This document shows, piece by piece, positions 27,811-48,359 of a DNA stretch of 64,000 nucleotides (its first letter is position 1; every line of letters begins with the position of its first letter). Below the pieces are notes generated by a model, which saw nothing but the letters and a program-made list of their open reading frames with translations, made no database searches and was not told the DNA's origin. Source of the stretch: Mugil cephalus (taxonomy: Eukaryota; Chordata; Actinopteri; Mugiliformes; Mugilidae); NCBI RefSeq assembly GCF_022458985.1, contig NC_061772.1, forward strand, positions 5,815,501-5,879,500. Reading direction: 5' to 3'. The translations under genes and the position numbers were made by a program.

Positions 27811-30800
27811 GTGGAGAGTGTCGTTGCACCAGGGGGTCCTTCTCGTTTCAGGTATTCACCATTACCCAATCACACTTGACCCACTTACACAAAAAGCACT
27901 CTCAACTAGCTCACATAAAAAATATATATATATATATATATATATTAGGCTCGATTTTATGTTAAGTTAAATATCTTTTTTTTCTTTTTTATTTTTGTAT
28001 CACAGTGTAGGGGGAGGAGGTGGGGGTGCACCCCAGCACTATCCCAAGACTGTCGGCAACAGGTGATTTTCTTAATTATCACACCATTAGTATATAGGCC
28101 AGTGCACTGGTCTTAAACATTGCACCCAAATGTGTTATAATCTTTGACATGGGTACATTTTGGAGATTTCCCATGGGAAAATGGCCCGTGGTCAAATTTG
28201 ATAGGTTGGGATCTGAAGTATGTGCATTGGCACTTGGATCACATTTTAGTTTTCAGTGTTACCACTGTCAATATTGTGATTTCAAGCTCTGACATTGTGT
28301 AAAGATAAGATGTTTTCATTTTAATTATAATTCAAATTACCTTAGAGTATGATTCAAGTTGAAATCGATGGGCATGTCAGCAGTTTCACATTTTACTACA
28401 AACATCACTGATCAGTGCATGAGTTAACATGATATGTTATTGGATATTGGATATGCTATATGGATTTAACCAGTGGGCTTATGAACACTAGAGGCAATTT
28501 GTTTCCATGTTTTCCAATGTGACTGCAGTTGCTGTAAGATAAGAGAATTCTGGCCAGATGTATAATCTAAGACTGTTTATTGAGAAAATATTTCTGTATT
28601 GTGACATTTTATGTTTTGTGTACATTGCAGCGAGTTCCTGGGGAAACCCCCAGGTACTAGCGTTCAGAGATGGGTACCTTCTCGAAGCACTAGACGAGAT
28701 GCCAACTCCTCCAACGAGAAAGGGCAAAATGATGGGACCTTCAGAAAAGTGAGAGGGTATGTTCATTGTGATTTTAATTCTATTAAGATTATTTAAATGG
28801 CAACCCAGGTCTGCTTTACAGTGTGTTCAACATCTCTTTGCTGCTCCTCCTCATTAGCATACTCAATAAGCTGACACCTGAGAAGTTTGACAAACTATGC
28901 CTGGAGCTCCTCAACGTGGGTGTGGATTCAAAACTTGTCTTAAAAGGAACCATCTTGTTGGTGAGTGTATTTTAGAACTATATTTATATTTTGAACTCCC
29001 GTTCTAACTATTGAAAAATTAAATATGTATTTTTTTAAAAAAAATTGATAATCTTCTGTTTATTTTTTGTTAGATTGTTGACAAAGCCCTCGAAGAGCCC
29101 AAGTATAGCCAGTTATACGCTCAGCTATGTCTGCGCTTGTCAGAGGATGCACCAAACTTTGAACCCCCATCAACAGAAAGTCAAGCATCACAAAAGCAGA
29201 ATACTGTAAGATATTGACATAGAACTTGCACTTTACTAGTCTGATGTATTTTCTGGTTTCATTCTGAACAACTCCTGCTTTATAGACCTTCAGAAGACTC
29301 CTGATTTCTAAGCTTCAAGATGAGTTCGAGAACCGTGCCAGGAATGTTGAAAGTAAGTGAATTGCATTTGATAATGGCCAAAAGTTACAAAACACAGTTT
29401 GATCATGTTTTGAGTGAATTGTTTTCAATTTTCCTTCTCCTCTAGTCTATGAAAAACATGACGCCCCACTTACCTCTGAGGAGGAGGAGCAGCGTGCTAT
29501 TGCGAAGATCAAGATGCTGGGCAACATCAAATTCATTGGTGAACTTGGCAAACTCAATCTTATCCATGAATCAATCCTCCATAAGTGCATCAAAACAGTG
29601 AGTTATTTGAATAACTTAATACAGTTTATTTTGTTCTCCTGGAACAATTGTGCAAGAAATCAGAGTCGATGTAACTAAGTGTTTTCGTTTTCTTTTGAAG
29701 CTTTTGGACAAGAAGAAAAGAGTCCAACTTAAGGATATGGGTGAAGATTTGGAATGCCTCTGTCAGATAATGAAAACAGTGGGGCCTAAGCTTGATCATG
29801 ATAAAGCTAAGGTGAGTGTGTAAATAAATGTGCAAGTAAAACAAAAGTCTTGTGTTAAAGTCCCTTTCAATTAGTAACCTATATATTCTCCCTTTCAGTC
29901 TTTGATGGATCAGTACTTTGGCCGCATGCGATCCTTAACGAACAACAAGGAACTGCCAGCAAGGATTCGTTTCCTGCTTCAGAACATGGTGGAGCTGCGA
30001 GACAACAACTGGGTGCCTCGCAAAGCTTATGTTGACAATGGACCCAAGACGATCAACCAAGTTCGTCAGGAGGCAGTAAAGGTCAGTTTGCCTGATATGC
30101 TTCGGCATGAGTCACCCGTCCCTTTTTTACAATGGTCCTATAACAATGACTATAATAGTCCAGTGTCTGACTGTGTCCGGTTGTGTTTTGCAGGATTTGG
30201 GCGTCTTCATACCACCCTCAAATGATGCAATGAAGAATGATTTCTTCATGGACAACCCTTCCTTCCTGACAACAAGGATCAAGTTTGACAGAGAAACTCT
30301 TGGTGGGCTGGCTGATATGTTTGGACAAATGCCTGGTATGTTGCAGCTTTTCTTTCCCTATCACACTATTCCCAATAACAATTAGTGTGGATTTAACTTT
30401 TAAATGTTTTGTTTTTGTAGGAAGTGGCATTGGTACAGGTCCAGGGGTGATTCAGGACCATTATTCACCTACAATGGGTCGTCACCGTGCAAACCCTCTT
30501 TTCAACGGCCATATTGGAAATGGCAATGGTTCACACCAGCCTCAGTATGAAGGGGGAAGCAAACCTTTTATAAAACCAAACCAGGTATGTACCGTATTGG
30601 AGATGTATGTATATCCTCTTGAATCTCTGCATGTATATAGCAATAACATTCATTCGTGAAATTTCTCTCTTTTTTTTGTTTGTTTTTAAAGGGGCAGAAC
30701 TCACCAGTTTTCACCCATAAGCAGAATCACTCGGTGCAAATGCAGTCGAAGGATATGGGTCCACGCTTTGGCAAGAAAGGGAAAGTCAATGCTGACGAGG

Positions 30801-32963
30801 TACACTTGCTTTAGATTCTTTTTTTTTTTTTTCGAACTGTTAAGTTAACTACCTTTGGTTGACAAACATTGTGGCATTGTAATAAACTTCCAGATCAGTC
30901 TGAGGCCAGCACAGTCCTTCATCCTGAATAAGAACCAGGTGCCAAAGCTGCAGCCACAGATGACTATGATGCCTCAGATGGGTTCCCCGATAGGACAGGT
31001 AACCGTTTTTTCAGATTTTAAAACAAATAGTGCTTTTGATGTTGCAGGTCCAATGAAATACTTAATTTTGCTTTCTTTGACTCCACAGCTGGGCCTCAAA
31101 ACCAATCCTCCTCCCATTCAGGAAAAACCTGCCAAGTCCAATAAAAAAGCTCCTCCTACAAAGGAAGAGTTGCGCAAAATGACAGTAAGTTCTTCAAGAT
31201 TCACACTTGACTTTCTTCCTGCATAGTATGTTGTATGTCCGGAATATCAAATCTGATAATCTGTTTTTTTGTTGTTTTCCTCCTCATAAGGAGACTTTAG
31301 TGACTGACTACCTGAATAGCAAAAATATCGACGAGGCATTGAATGCTGCAAAGGAGATGAAGGCTCCCAAGCATTTTTTGTCTGAGATGCTGAATAAGAT
31401 GATGGTCTTTTCACTTGACCGTTCAGATGAAGACAAGGAGCATGCAAGCACCCTAATCCATGCACTCTGCACAGAAGGCCTTGCCTCTGGGGAAAACTTA
31501 ATGCAGGTAAGTGTCCTAACGAAGATAAAAATGTTTGGTGCAGGTCTTGCCATTTTAATGTCAAGTTCCTGTTCATTTCTTAAATGCACATGTCGTTTTA
31601 CCTTATAGGCTTTTCTGAGTGTTCTGGACCAGTGTCCCAAGATTGAGGAAGAAATCCCACTGGTGAAGTCGTACCTGGCACAGTTTGCAGCACGGGCAAT
31701 CATTGCTGACCTGGTCAGCATTTCTGACTTTGCCCATCAGCTGGAGAATGGTGCTCACTTCCCACTGTTCCTGCTCTGCCTGCAGCAGATGGTCAAACTG
31801 AAGGACCGCGATTGGCTGACTGACTTGTTCCAGCAGAGCAAGGTCAACATGCAGAAGATGCTACCTGGTATGTCCAACCCCGTGACCATGAGTTTATACC
31901 TGGTGTATTTTGTATTGAGTTGGTTTTGTTATACTATTAAGGTTTCATTCATTGGCTGTCACTGATGAGTAATTTCTACTCTTGCAGAAATTGACCAGAA
32001 CAAAGACAGGATGCTGGAGATTCTGGAGGGGAAAGGTCTCAGCTTTTTGTTCCCACTCATGAAACTGGAGAAGGAGCTGCTGAAGCAGATCAAAGTAGAT
32101 CCCTCTCCCCAGTCCATCTACAAGTGGATCAAAGACAACATCTCTCCTAAACTCCACACTGACAGGGGCTTTGTCAACATTCTTATAACCAGGTACAACA
32201 AGTTTCCAATTATATTTATTGTTGTTACTAGATATTTTATCCATTACATATGCAATGGGTTAAATGGCACGACTCGAACCATGTCGATCTTGTGTCAGCT
32301 TCTTGCAGTACATCGCTTATGAGATCAACCCTGATGACGACGAAGAGCAGTTGGCAGCACCAAGTAAGGAACAGCTGGATGAGGAGAAGCAGCTGCTGCT
32401 GTCTTTCAAGCCAGTAATGCAAAAGTTCCTACATGATCACATCGACCTGCAAGTCAGTGCACTGTATGCCCTGCAGGTGCACTGCAATACCAAGGCTTTC
32501 CCCAAAGGTGAGTGCTCGCATTGAGTTCAACATGGTAGTTTAATGCTCATATTTCTCAAAGAGAACCTAGATTCTCTTGGTACGGAAGTGTAATTTTTAC
32601 TTCTATTTTAAGGCATGCTCCTGCGCTACTTTGTGAACCTTTATGACATGGAGATAATTGAAGAAGAGGCCTTCCTTTCATGGAAAGAAGATGTCACCCA
32701 AGAGTATCCAGGGAAAGGAAAAGCATTGTTTCAGGTAATTTTATTCATTTTGTTAAAATTGCTTCCACTAACAACCCACATCAGTCCTCATATAGATCAT
32801 CAATCCTTAATAATGTATAGAACTGTAAATGTAAAACTGCTTCAACCTGCAGCTCTTTGGATCATAAATAAATGGAGGTTTTGTGTTTGTGTTGCAGGTG
32901 AACCAGTGGCTGACATGGCTAGAAACTGCAGAGGAAGAAGAGTCTGAGGAAGAAGATTACTAA
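27811..32963 (+). CDS. eif4g2: Eukaryotic translation initiation factor 4 gamma 2 (DAP5/NAT1/p97)
   Basis: Scaffold for cap-independent and alternative translation initiation; it binds eIF4A and eIF3 but lacks the eIF4E-binding region of eIF4G1. Coding exons: 27811-27851, 28006-28062, 28631-28756, 28858-28960, 29074-29205, 29286-29352, 29446-29597, 29701-29811, 29899-30081, 30194-30335, 30421-30584, 30692-30799, 30894-30998, 31089-31184, 31291-31506, 31609-31867, 31988-32192, 32299-32507, 32613-32734, 32898-32963. All junctions are GT-AG and in phase: 2664 nt, 887 residues (human 907). Start is GTG, as in mammalian DAP5; it is followed by ESVVAPGGPSRF. MIF4G domain about residues 69-300 (RKVRGILNKLTPEKFDKLCL), MA3 about 521-650 (KEELRKMTETLVTDYL), W2 about 700-887 with the acidic end EEEESEEEDY. 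Teleosts may hold two copies (a and b); which one this is cannot be decided here. Confidence 0.97.
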
Positions 32964-34040
32964 AACGGGCCAAAGCCATGATCGGGATGCAGAGTGAATT
33001 ATTTTTTTTTTTTTTTTTTTTTTTTTTGAGTTTTGTTTTTTTGCATTCGCATTTTCTTCGGTTTCTTTCCCCTCTCTTGTAACCACTGTTACACTTTTGT
33101 CCACTATGAAACGTTTTACCAGATCAAGCCAGCATCACCACCATCCTGTTGTATTTATGCTTTTCTAATTTTCTATCCTATTTGATGTCCTACAGCAGAT
33201 GTTTTATACATTTCAATCAACCTTGTATTTTCTTTAACAGTAGGCAGTATTTTTGCAAGAATGCACCTGAACTTGGCCCATTTTATCACCTTTACATCTG
33301 GATGGAGTCACCAAGTGCTGCCGTAACTATTAACGTAAAAACGGTTTACAAAAGAGAAAAAGCTCTGACGTGTCACAGAGACTTTCCTTGTTTTAATCTG
33401 CAGTTAAACAGTTTTTAGATGCACTTTGCTGAACGTCACGAGTCGTTGCAATAGTAACACACTTTCCTTGTTAAAACAATCCTGAGTTGCAGTTGTTGGC
33501 CGTCATTTATAATGGGTTTCTTCTGCTTGAATATAAACCGTTTTTTAATCTGGGTTTGATTATGTATGTTAACAGTAGTGGCCTATTTTACTTGCACAAT
33601 ATAATTTCAGCTACCCACACCTACTTTAATGAATCAGTGCTTTTTTCCCTTTTTTTTTCTTTTTTTTTTTATTAAATGTATGAAACTTTTTGTGCTGTTA
33701 GGAATGGATCTTGTGTGGCCTCTTTAATTTATCAGTTCATATGGATATACCTCTAATGTATCTCGGACTATACTTGAATGTCTCAGTTTTGACATTGGGA
33801 CAGCCAAAGCTTAGTTTCCTGTGCTACAGTTGTTCACCACTTGTGGAAATTTTACATCTGTTTGCCATATTTGTCAGGTTCTTAAATGGTCTCTTTTTAT
33901 CTTCATAAAATTACAGAGAATGTAGTGTGTGTGCGTGTGTGTACACTTAACACTTTTGGAGTGTCACCGTAATGTTAAGTGCAAGAAGTTGCGTGTACAA
34001 CTACAGCTCAAGCTTGAATAAAGTTTAACTGTTCCATCTT
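32964..34040 (+). other. eif4g2: eif4g2 3' untranslated region
   Basis: About 1.07 kb follows the TAA stop (32961-32963). A long T run lies at 33001-33027. ORFs in this interval are short and without motifs. The end is set by the poly(A) signal at 34017. Confidence 0.65.
34017..34022 (+). terminator. eif4g2: eif4g2 poly(A) signal
   Basis: AATAAA in the context CTTGAATAAAGTTTAACTG, followed by a GT/T-rich stretch (TTTTGGTCCTGTTTCGTG), the usual layout of a vertebrate cleavage site. Cleavage would fall near 34035-34045. Confidence 0.65.
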
Positions 34041-34359
34041 TTGGTCCTGTTTCGTGCTCGTTGAAGCCAAAACTAAAATTTTGAATATTGGGGTTGGGTA
34101 ACATTTTCAAATTTTAGATTTTTATCGAAACCTTGTCTTTAGGTATGGTGGATACATAGGGAAATAAGGAAGTGGTAGGCTCTAGATCTAGCAAGGGTTC
34201 CTTCTATTTGCTTGAGCCTTATATTTCTGTCTACAAGTTTGTAGCTCTGATGTGTATGAACTGAAGTGAATGAGGTCTATGGTCAGGGAGTAATCACTCA
34301 ATCTGCTCCCTCAGTACTATGCATGTTTGCCCACTGATCATAGTGTGTTGGTTTGCAAT

Positions 34360-35472
34360 CACTGGCCACTTTATTAGGTACAACTTGCTAGTAAAACGTC
34401 GGACTCCCTTTTGCCTTCAGAACCGCCTTAATTCTCTGTGGCGTGCTTTCAACAAGGTGTTGGAAACATTCCTCACATTTTGGTCTGTATTGACATGATG
34501 ACATCACGCACATCTATGATTTGAACCTCCCGTTACACCACATCCCAAAGGTTCTCTATTGGATTGAGATCTGGTGATTGTGGAGGCCTTTGGAGTACAG
34601 TGAACTCATTGTCATGTTCAAGAAACCAGTTTGAGATGATATGAGCTTTGTGACATGGTGCATTATCCTGCTGGAAGTAGCCGTCAGAAGATGGTGCACT
34701 GTGGTCATAAAGGGATAGACATGGTCAGCAACAATACTCAGGTAGGCTGTGGCAGAAAGAACAAAATATCCCCCACACCATTACACCACCACCACCAGCC
34801 GTTGATACAAGGCAGGATGGATCCATGCTTTCATGTTGTTTACACCAAATTCTGACCCTGACATCTGAATGTCACAGCTGAAATCGAGACTCATCAGACC
34901 AGACAACGTTTTTCCAATCATCTATTGTGAACTGTTCTCAGTTTCCTGTTCTAAGATGACAGGAGTGGCCCCTGGTGTGGTCTTCTGCTGTTGTAGCCCA
35001 TCTTCTTCATGGTTGGAGGTGTTGTGCGTTCAGAGATGGTATTCTGCATTCCTTGGTGGTAATGAGTGGTTATTTGTGTTACTGTTGCCTTTCTATCATC
35101 TCCAACCAGTCTGCCCATTCTGCTCTGACTTCTCACATCAACAAGGCATTTTCATCCACACAACTGCTGCTCACTGGATATTTTCTCTTTTCAGACCATC
35201 CTCTGTAAACCCTAGAGATGGTTGTGTGTGAAAATCCAAGTAGATCAGCAGTTTCTAAAATATTCAGACCTGGCAGACCTGGCACCAACAACCATACCAC
35301 GTTCAGTCACTTAAATCCTCTTTCTGCCCCATTCTGATGCTCGGTTTCAACAAGTTGTTTAATCACCTCTACATGACTAAATGCAGTGAATTACAGCCAT
35401 GTGATTGGCTGATTAGCTATTTGTGTTAGCAAGCAATTGAACTGGTGTACCTAATTAAGTGGCAAGTAAGTG
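34360..35472 (-). mobile_element. Tc1-like transposon, near full length but inactive
   Basis: The ends are imperfect inverted repeats: CACTGGCCACTTTATTAGG at the left and, reverse complemented, CACTTACTTGCCACTTAATTAGG at the right. The minus strand encodes a decayed transposase. One readable piece at 34951-35136 includes RRPHQGPLL; other pieces follow in shifted frames, including the catalytic-domain region around 34540-34800. Frameshifts and stops rule out a functional enzyme. The family is distinct from the copy at 13735-14930 and from the element at 37034. It lies between the 3' ends of eif4g2 and ctr9. Confidence 0.8.
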
Positions 35473-36420
35473 TAGATTTCTTACCCCAGATAGCATCATC
35501 ATCATCATGATCATCATCATCATCAGTATCAGCCGTGTTTTCACAGACCTTCGCTCTCTGGTCTAAGGCAGCGCAGCACCACCAGTGACAAGTAGGCTGA
35601 CCCTAGGGAGGACTGAAATGAAAGAACTGCCACATTTTCTAAGTTGTGACCTGTACACCATGTTTTTAGTATTTTATATAGTGTTTCTGATTCAGATTTC
35701 TGAAAATCAGCAAAGTGGTGGGAGCATCAAGTTGGGGGGAAGCTTCAAGGCAGCAAAGACTGATGGCCAAAAATAAAAAGTATTTATTTATTTATTTAAT
35801 AGACACTGTAGATAGGTAAATCTCAGGATAGAACGTAGCAAAGTCCTCTCAGCCCTCATTGATGTTGACACATTAGTGAGTCCCAGTCACAGTCTGACAT
35901 CATAGTCCTGTGGTACCTGAGCATCCCGGAGCGGTATAAATAGCTCACAGAATCATTTCACATTCGGTTTGTGCTATTTTGTAATTGTAAACTGAATACA
36001 CAGGTAATAATAAAGATAATGGCTCTTCTTCGTTTTTTGTCCGTATGTTTTTGTATGTGTACCGGTGTATGTACTGTACATACAGTATGTGAATGTGTAT
36101 GTTTGTATCACGTATATATTATGAGTATATGTGTGTATGTATGTGTGTATGTATATACATGTATATTTGTATGTGTGTTGTTACATGTGTGTGTATTCAA
36201 ATATACATTGAATATTATTGTATTATGCAAATATGTAAATTGGATTTATCTTTATTAAATTCAACTTATGAAACAAATTCTATTTATCTATAAGTGTCAG
36301 GCATCGTGTCTAGACATATTTAGACTAGGAGAAGGCGTGGGTGTTTATAAGTTATACTTCTTCCCATCCTTTTTGAATATGTATTATACACCATATGCTT
36401 AAATGTTTTGTCTTATTTTA
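35473..36420. other. spacer with two microsatellites
   Basis: An ATC/CAT run spans about 35494-35530. A TGTA/TGTG-rich run spans about 36050-36195, and the ORFs at 35971-36293 are translations of that run. The remainder has no recognisable feature. Confidence 0.5.
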
Positions 36421-36470
36421 TATTATATATTTTCTGTCTTCATATTCGAAATAAACTTCTTCTTCAAAGT

Positions 36471-36815
36471 GATGAGACAGACCCGAGCCAGACCAGAGCC
36501 AGACGTTACAGAGTCCCCCCCGTGGACGTCCCTGTGCCTCCAACACTGATTCAGTGTCCACCTTTCCCTTCGAGAACAAACAAGATCCAAGAGCAAAGGA
36601 AAAAAACATTTGTGAGCAGTGTTGCAGAGAAGCTCATTTCACGGGTCAGCCACCAGCGGCTGTTCACTAAGATCCGGGATGAAGTTGAGTGCGGAGGTCT
36701 TAACATGAACCCAGACAAGTTGAAGAACATGGACAGGGCCATTGTCAAGGACACCTGCAAAACGCTGCACTGCTCCAAATCATCTTCGTATGGTCTCAGG
36801 GTATCCACCAACTGA
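36471..36815 (+). CDS. unrecognised coding-like ORF
   Basis: Following a possible acceptor (CTTCTTCAAAG, ending 36470), about 113 codons are open to the stop at 36813-36815. The translation is proline-rich at first (VPPVDVPVPPTL) and then basic and helical-looking (SSVAEKLISRVSHQRLFTKI, later DEVECGGLNMNPDKLKNMD). GC content and codon variety are higher than in the flanks. I do not recognise a family. It could be a lone exon of an unknown gene, a pseudogene exon or part of an unclassified repeat. It lies between two dead transposons, and no partner exon was found. Confidence 0.25.
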   Translation, partial: DETDPSQTRARRYRVPPVDVPVPPTLIQCPPFPSRTNKIQEQRKKTFVSSVAEKLISRVSHQRLFTKIRDEVECGGLNMNPDKLKNMDRAIVKDTCKTLHCSKSSSYGLRVSTN

Positions 36816-37033
36816 AGACACCATCATGTCTTCATTTAAAAAGCACCTGAACAGACGAGAATCTGGGACTCACTGCGTCCTCATCAGTTGGGTTTCAAGG
36901 AATCGACAACAGCTCAATGGAGTAAATGTTAACAGGAGTTGCTGCGACGCTGCTTTCCAGTGCACAGACTTATGAAACTGAACAACAAACAGTAGATTGA
37001 TTGAATGCAGGTAATAAACTCCATGTCTGTGCG

Positions 37034-37750
37034 TATACCCTGATCAGGCGCAGCATGGTTACTGACAGGTTAAGTGAATAACAGATAATCTCTATTTCTT
37101 TGCATCTGGTACATTGTCAGCAAGTGAAGTGATGTGTTAGAAGCATTGGTGACGGGGCCATGGGCGGTCAAGGCCTGTTGCTGAACGTGGGGGTAAAGGA
37201 CTGCATAGCCACAGACCAGTCAGGGTGTCCATGCTGTTCCCTGTCAAAATGTCAGAACAACAGACATGAGAGCATCAGACTGGACCCCGGAGCAGTGGAA
37301 GAAAGTGGCGGGCTCCGATGAATCACCGGGTGTGCGTCACTGCTGGGAAAATTTTGGGCCCTGCCATCCATGTGGATGTTATTTTGACACATACCCTCTA
37401 CCTAAGCATTGTGGCAGACCATGTACACCCTTTTATGGAAACAGTATTCCCTGACGGTTGTGGCCTCTTTAGGCAGGATAACGCTCCCTGCCAAAAAAAG
37501 CAAAAATGATTCAGAATTGGCTGAAGGTGCACATCGAGTTTGAGGTGTTGACTCCCCAGAACTCCGTCCCATCAAGCTTCCACGGGATGTGCTAGAAAAA
37601 CAAGTCGGATCTACGGAAGCCCCACCTGGCCACTTACAGGACTTAAAGGATCTGCTGCTAATACTTTGGTGACAGATACCACAGCACAGTAGTTGGTCCA
37701 AGCCTAGACGGGTCAGGGCTGTTTTGGAAGGTTGTGTGGTGGTATCATCT
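37034..37750 (+). mobile_element. Tc1-like transposon remnant with transposase fragments
   Basis: The left end TATACCCTGATCAGGCGCAG resembles the terminal repeat of a common fish Tc1-like family, and TTACTGACAGGTTAAGTGAA follows as expected. Plus-strand pieces match the transposase: 37318-37509 includes ILGPAIHVDVILTHTLYLS and a QDNAPC block containing the conserved catalytic aspartate. The downstream part continues to the family's 3' portion (CTAGACGGGTCAGGGCTGTT) and is cut off near 37750, losing the right terminal repeat. The middle has a deletion and several frameshifts. Shortened relatives lie at 48173 and 54348. Confidence 0.8.
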
Positions 37751-38258
37751 GCATATTCATGGCGAATGCAGTTTACTGGATTTAGATTTGAAATTGCAGC
37801 TTATTTCTGTTAAAGTGCCAAATATCTTGGGAATGCATCAATAACCTTATTTGTAATTTATGTCATGAAGTTGATGGTGCTGTATGTTCTGTTGGGTCTA
37901 AGTTAAGGTAATAACAGAGCATAATATATACACAATTTTTTTGTTCTGTTTTTTTATTAGACATTTTATCTTCCATTTTGGGTCGGGGTTTTATCTCACC
38001 ATGAGACTTTTCTTTTTTTTTCCCACCTTTTTCATTCAAACCATTTCATCTAACGTAAAACACCTTTAACAAAGCACAGCGTTTGTGAAAATACATTTAC
38101 TATAAGACGTGAGCAATACATCATAATGCCGTACCCCCTACAAAAAAGTTTTCTAGGCCGATTATATGGACAAAAATCCTGGCTTTTAACAGAAAATAAA
38201 AATGTAGATGCTGAGCACCACTCAGCATCACTTGAGTCTGTGAGAGCGATTTTAAGAT
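37751..38258 (-). other. ctr9: ctr9 3' untranslated region and downstream spacer
   Basis: The 3' UTR of ctr9 runs left from the stop at 38259-38261 to about 37935, where the poly(A) signal lies. No other feature is seen. Confidence 0.5.
37953..37958 (-). terminator. ctr9: candidate ctr9 poly(A) signal
   Basis: TTTATT on the plus strand is AATAAA on the minus strand, about 300 bases past the ctr9 stop. A second candidate could exist further on, but this is the first clear hexamer. Confidence 0.5.
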
Positions 38259-46250
<7,992 letters not shown>

Positions 46251-47362
46251 CTTGAATGAGAAGAAAAATCCACTTGAAGTTTAAATGTCTAAAAAAAAAA
46301 TACCAGATCTGAGAACCCCAGTCCGTTGTCTGGTGGGAACTACTTCATGCTTCCGACAGGAAACAAACACACGGATGGTGCAACGCAAAATTATCTCCGG
46401 GCGGACTGGAGAGAATAACAGTAAGGTTCCTCAAGAGGTCATACAAGTTACGCTGAATCAAAAATTTACTTGAAAACAATATATTTTGTTTCTCTAGGGA
46501 AGTAGGATTTGTATAATTGGACTTTTACCCACCAGCCCACCACGAACCAATAGTTTCACTTGCACTGGGATGAGGGGACTGACAATAATATATTTGCATA
46601 TATTTACCTTGTACTGACTGGCAAAAGATATTTTGTCTGTACACTTGATGAATCCAACAGTCATGTCGGTGGAAATGCTAAATGTAATTTAAACCGGACT
46701 CCATCGTCACGGTCCATTGTAGGGCAGCAATCTGTCAGAAATGAGGGGCATGGGCAGGAGAAGGGGGAGGGTGGGAGAGGTGGGTTGGTGGGTGTCAGCT
46801 GGTTTTGATGTGAAGCAGGGAAAACAAGGATAAGAGCATCTTGAAGACTTCTTGCAGCATTAACAGTGAATCAGAGACAGACCAGAAAAATAATCGTGAA
46901 AATGTAGTTCCTAACGCTAATCTTTGCAGAAGATCTCCCCGGACTGAAAAGTAAGAACTAGTTTTTCTAACTTGTTTGTATTTTATAAAATGTTCAGTGG
47001 TTACGTGACTATAACAAAGGCAGCCCAAATGCCTTACAGCCTCAGTGCACACACCACTAAATGGAGCACTGTACCATGTATGTGATTTTGTGGAAGTGTA
47101 CATTTTGATGTATTAATTTCTTCTGTCACTATCGTCTGAGAGCAGATCAACAAGGCATTTCTCTCCCTCACCCTAGGATGACGATCAATTCTGATGCAAT
47201 TAAAAGCAGTTAGTCTGGTGTAATTTTCTTCTGCCCTATGTATATATATATATCCTAAGTTAAAGAGAAATAAAAAAAATTATTTGTTTATTTAAATCAC
47301 ACGAATGAACTGACAGACCATCAGCACATTTCCTCCACAGCGTTTCAGGAAAAACAAGCACA
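46251..47362. promoter_or_regulatory. probable divergent promoter between ctr9 and the irag1-like gene
   Basis: ctr9 begins at 46250 on the minus strand and the next gene's first placed ATG is at 47363 on the plus strand. The DNA from about 46000 to 46430 has more CpG than its surroundings (for example the stretches around 46010-46090 and 46340-46420). A possible plus-strand 5' untranslated exon ends at about 46949 (GGACTGAAAA followed by GTAAGA), and an acceptor CCTCCACAG precedes 47341. No TATA box stands out. Starts and untranslated exons are inferred. Confidence 0.4.
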
Positions 47363-48327
47363 ATGACTGACAGCAATGACGGTAAGTTTTGTAATATGTT
47401 CGAACAAATTCATGTAGTATATTTGCCTCTTCCTATGCTCAAAGTTAATTGCTGTCTTTTGCTGCCCATTAAGTTTGGGAGTCACCCAGCTGTGAAGCAA
47501 GTGATGTGCTTGAGGACAATAAGAACACAAGTGGATTCTCTGAACATGAACTCCTTGATATCATGTATAATGCGTGTAACACCAGCAAGTCAGGTACTCT
47601 AACTTATTGTGTATTATTTTGGCACACCATTCATTTCCGTATACATACATTACAGAAAATATACAGCAGCTAAATGGAACCGACCAATAAACTACAATCA
47701 AATAATAATATGAAATCCTGACTCATTTTCTCCTGCTTCCCTCTCATCTCCAGGGGAGGTGTTGGCCTCCACTATTGTACAGTACCTGCAAACTATGACT
47801 GCTCAGAGCCCAGGGCAGGACAGACTGGCTGCCCTGCGACGGCTGCTTGACCCTGACTGTGAGGACCCACATGTGAGCAGAGAAACTTTTCACTCCATCA
47901 TGAGGGAGTGGATCGCCCAGTGCAGCCAGGACAGGTGAGTGTGAATTGTATAGGAGATATTCATGTCTCATTACAGGTTGTTGTTAAAAATGTGTCCCAC
48001 TTGGACAGCATTAAATGAAGTATCTCAAACTCGGAACTTTATTATTTTGACTTAATTTACATAAAAGATCAGTAGTACATTGTTTACCACTACTCCAAGC
48101 AGAAGTGAGAAGATATCAGCCCCTGAAATAAAGAAATGTAATTTGCTTATAATATCTCTGTTGTTAATTACATACACTGACTAACCACAATGTTAAAACC
48201 ACAGACAGGAGAAGTAAATAACGTTGATCATCTTGTGACAATTCAGTGTTCTGCTGGAACACTCCATGATGTCAGCAGCCTGACACACACACACAGGCAC
48301 GCACATACACACACACGCACGCACCCA

Positions 48328-48359
<32 letters not shown>

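Noticed and set aside
28063-31987. A box C/D snoRNA in an eif4g2 intron (mammals have SNORD97 in this gene)
   Set aside because: I looked for TGATGA and CTGA boxes at proper spacing in the introns and found no convincing pair; a covariance-model scan could overturn this.
35971-36293. Cys/Val/Tyr-rich ORFs
   Set aside because: They are translations of a TGTA/TGTG microsatellite.
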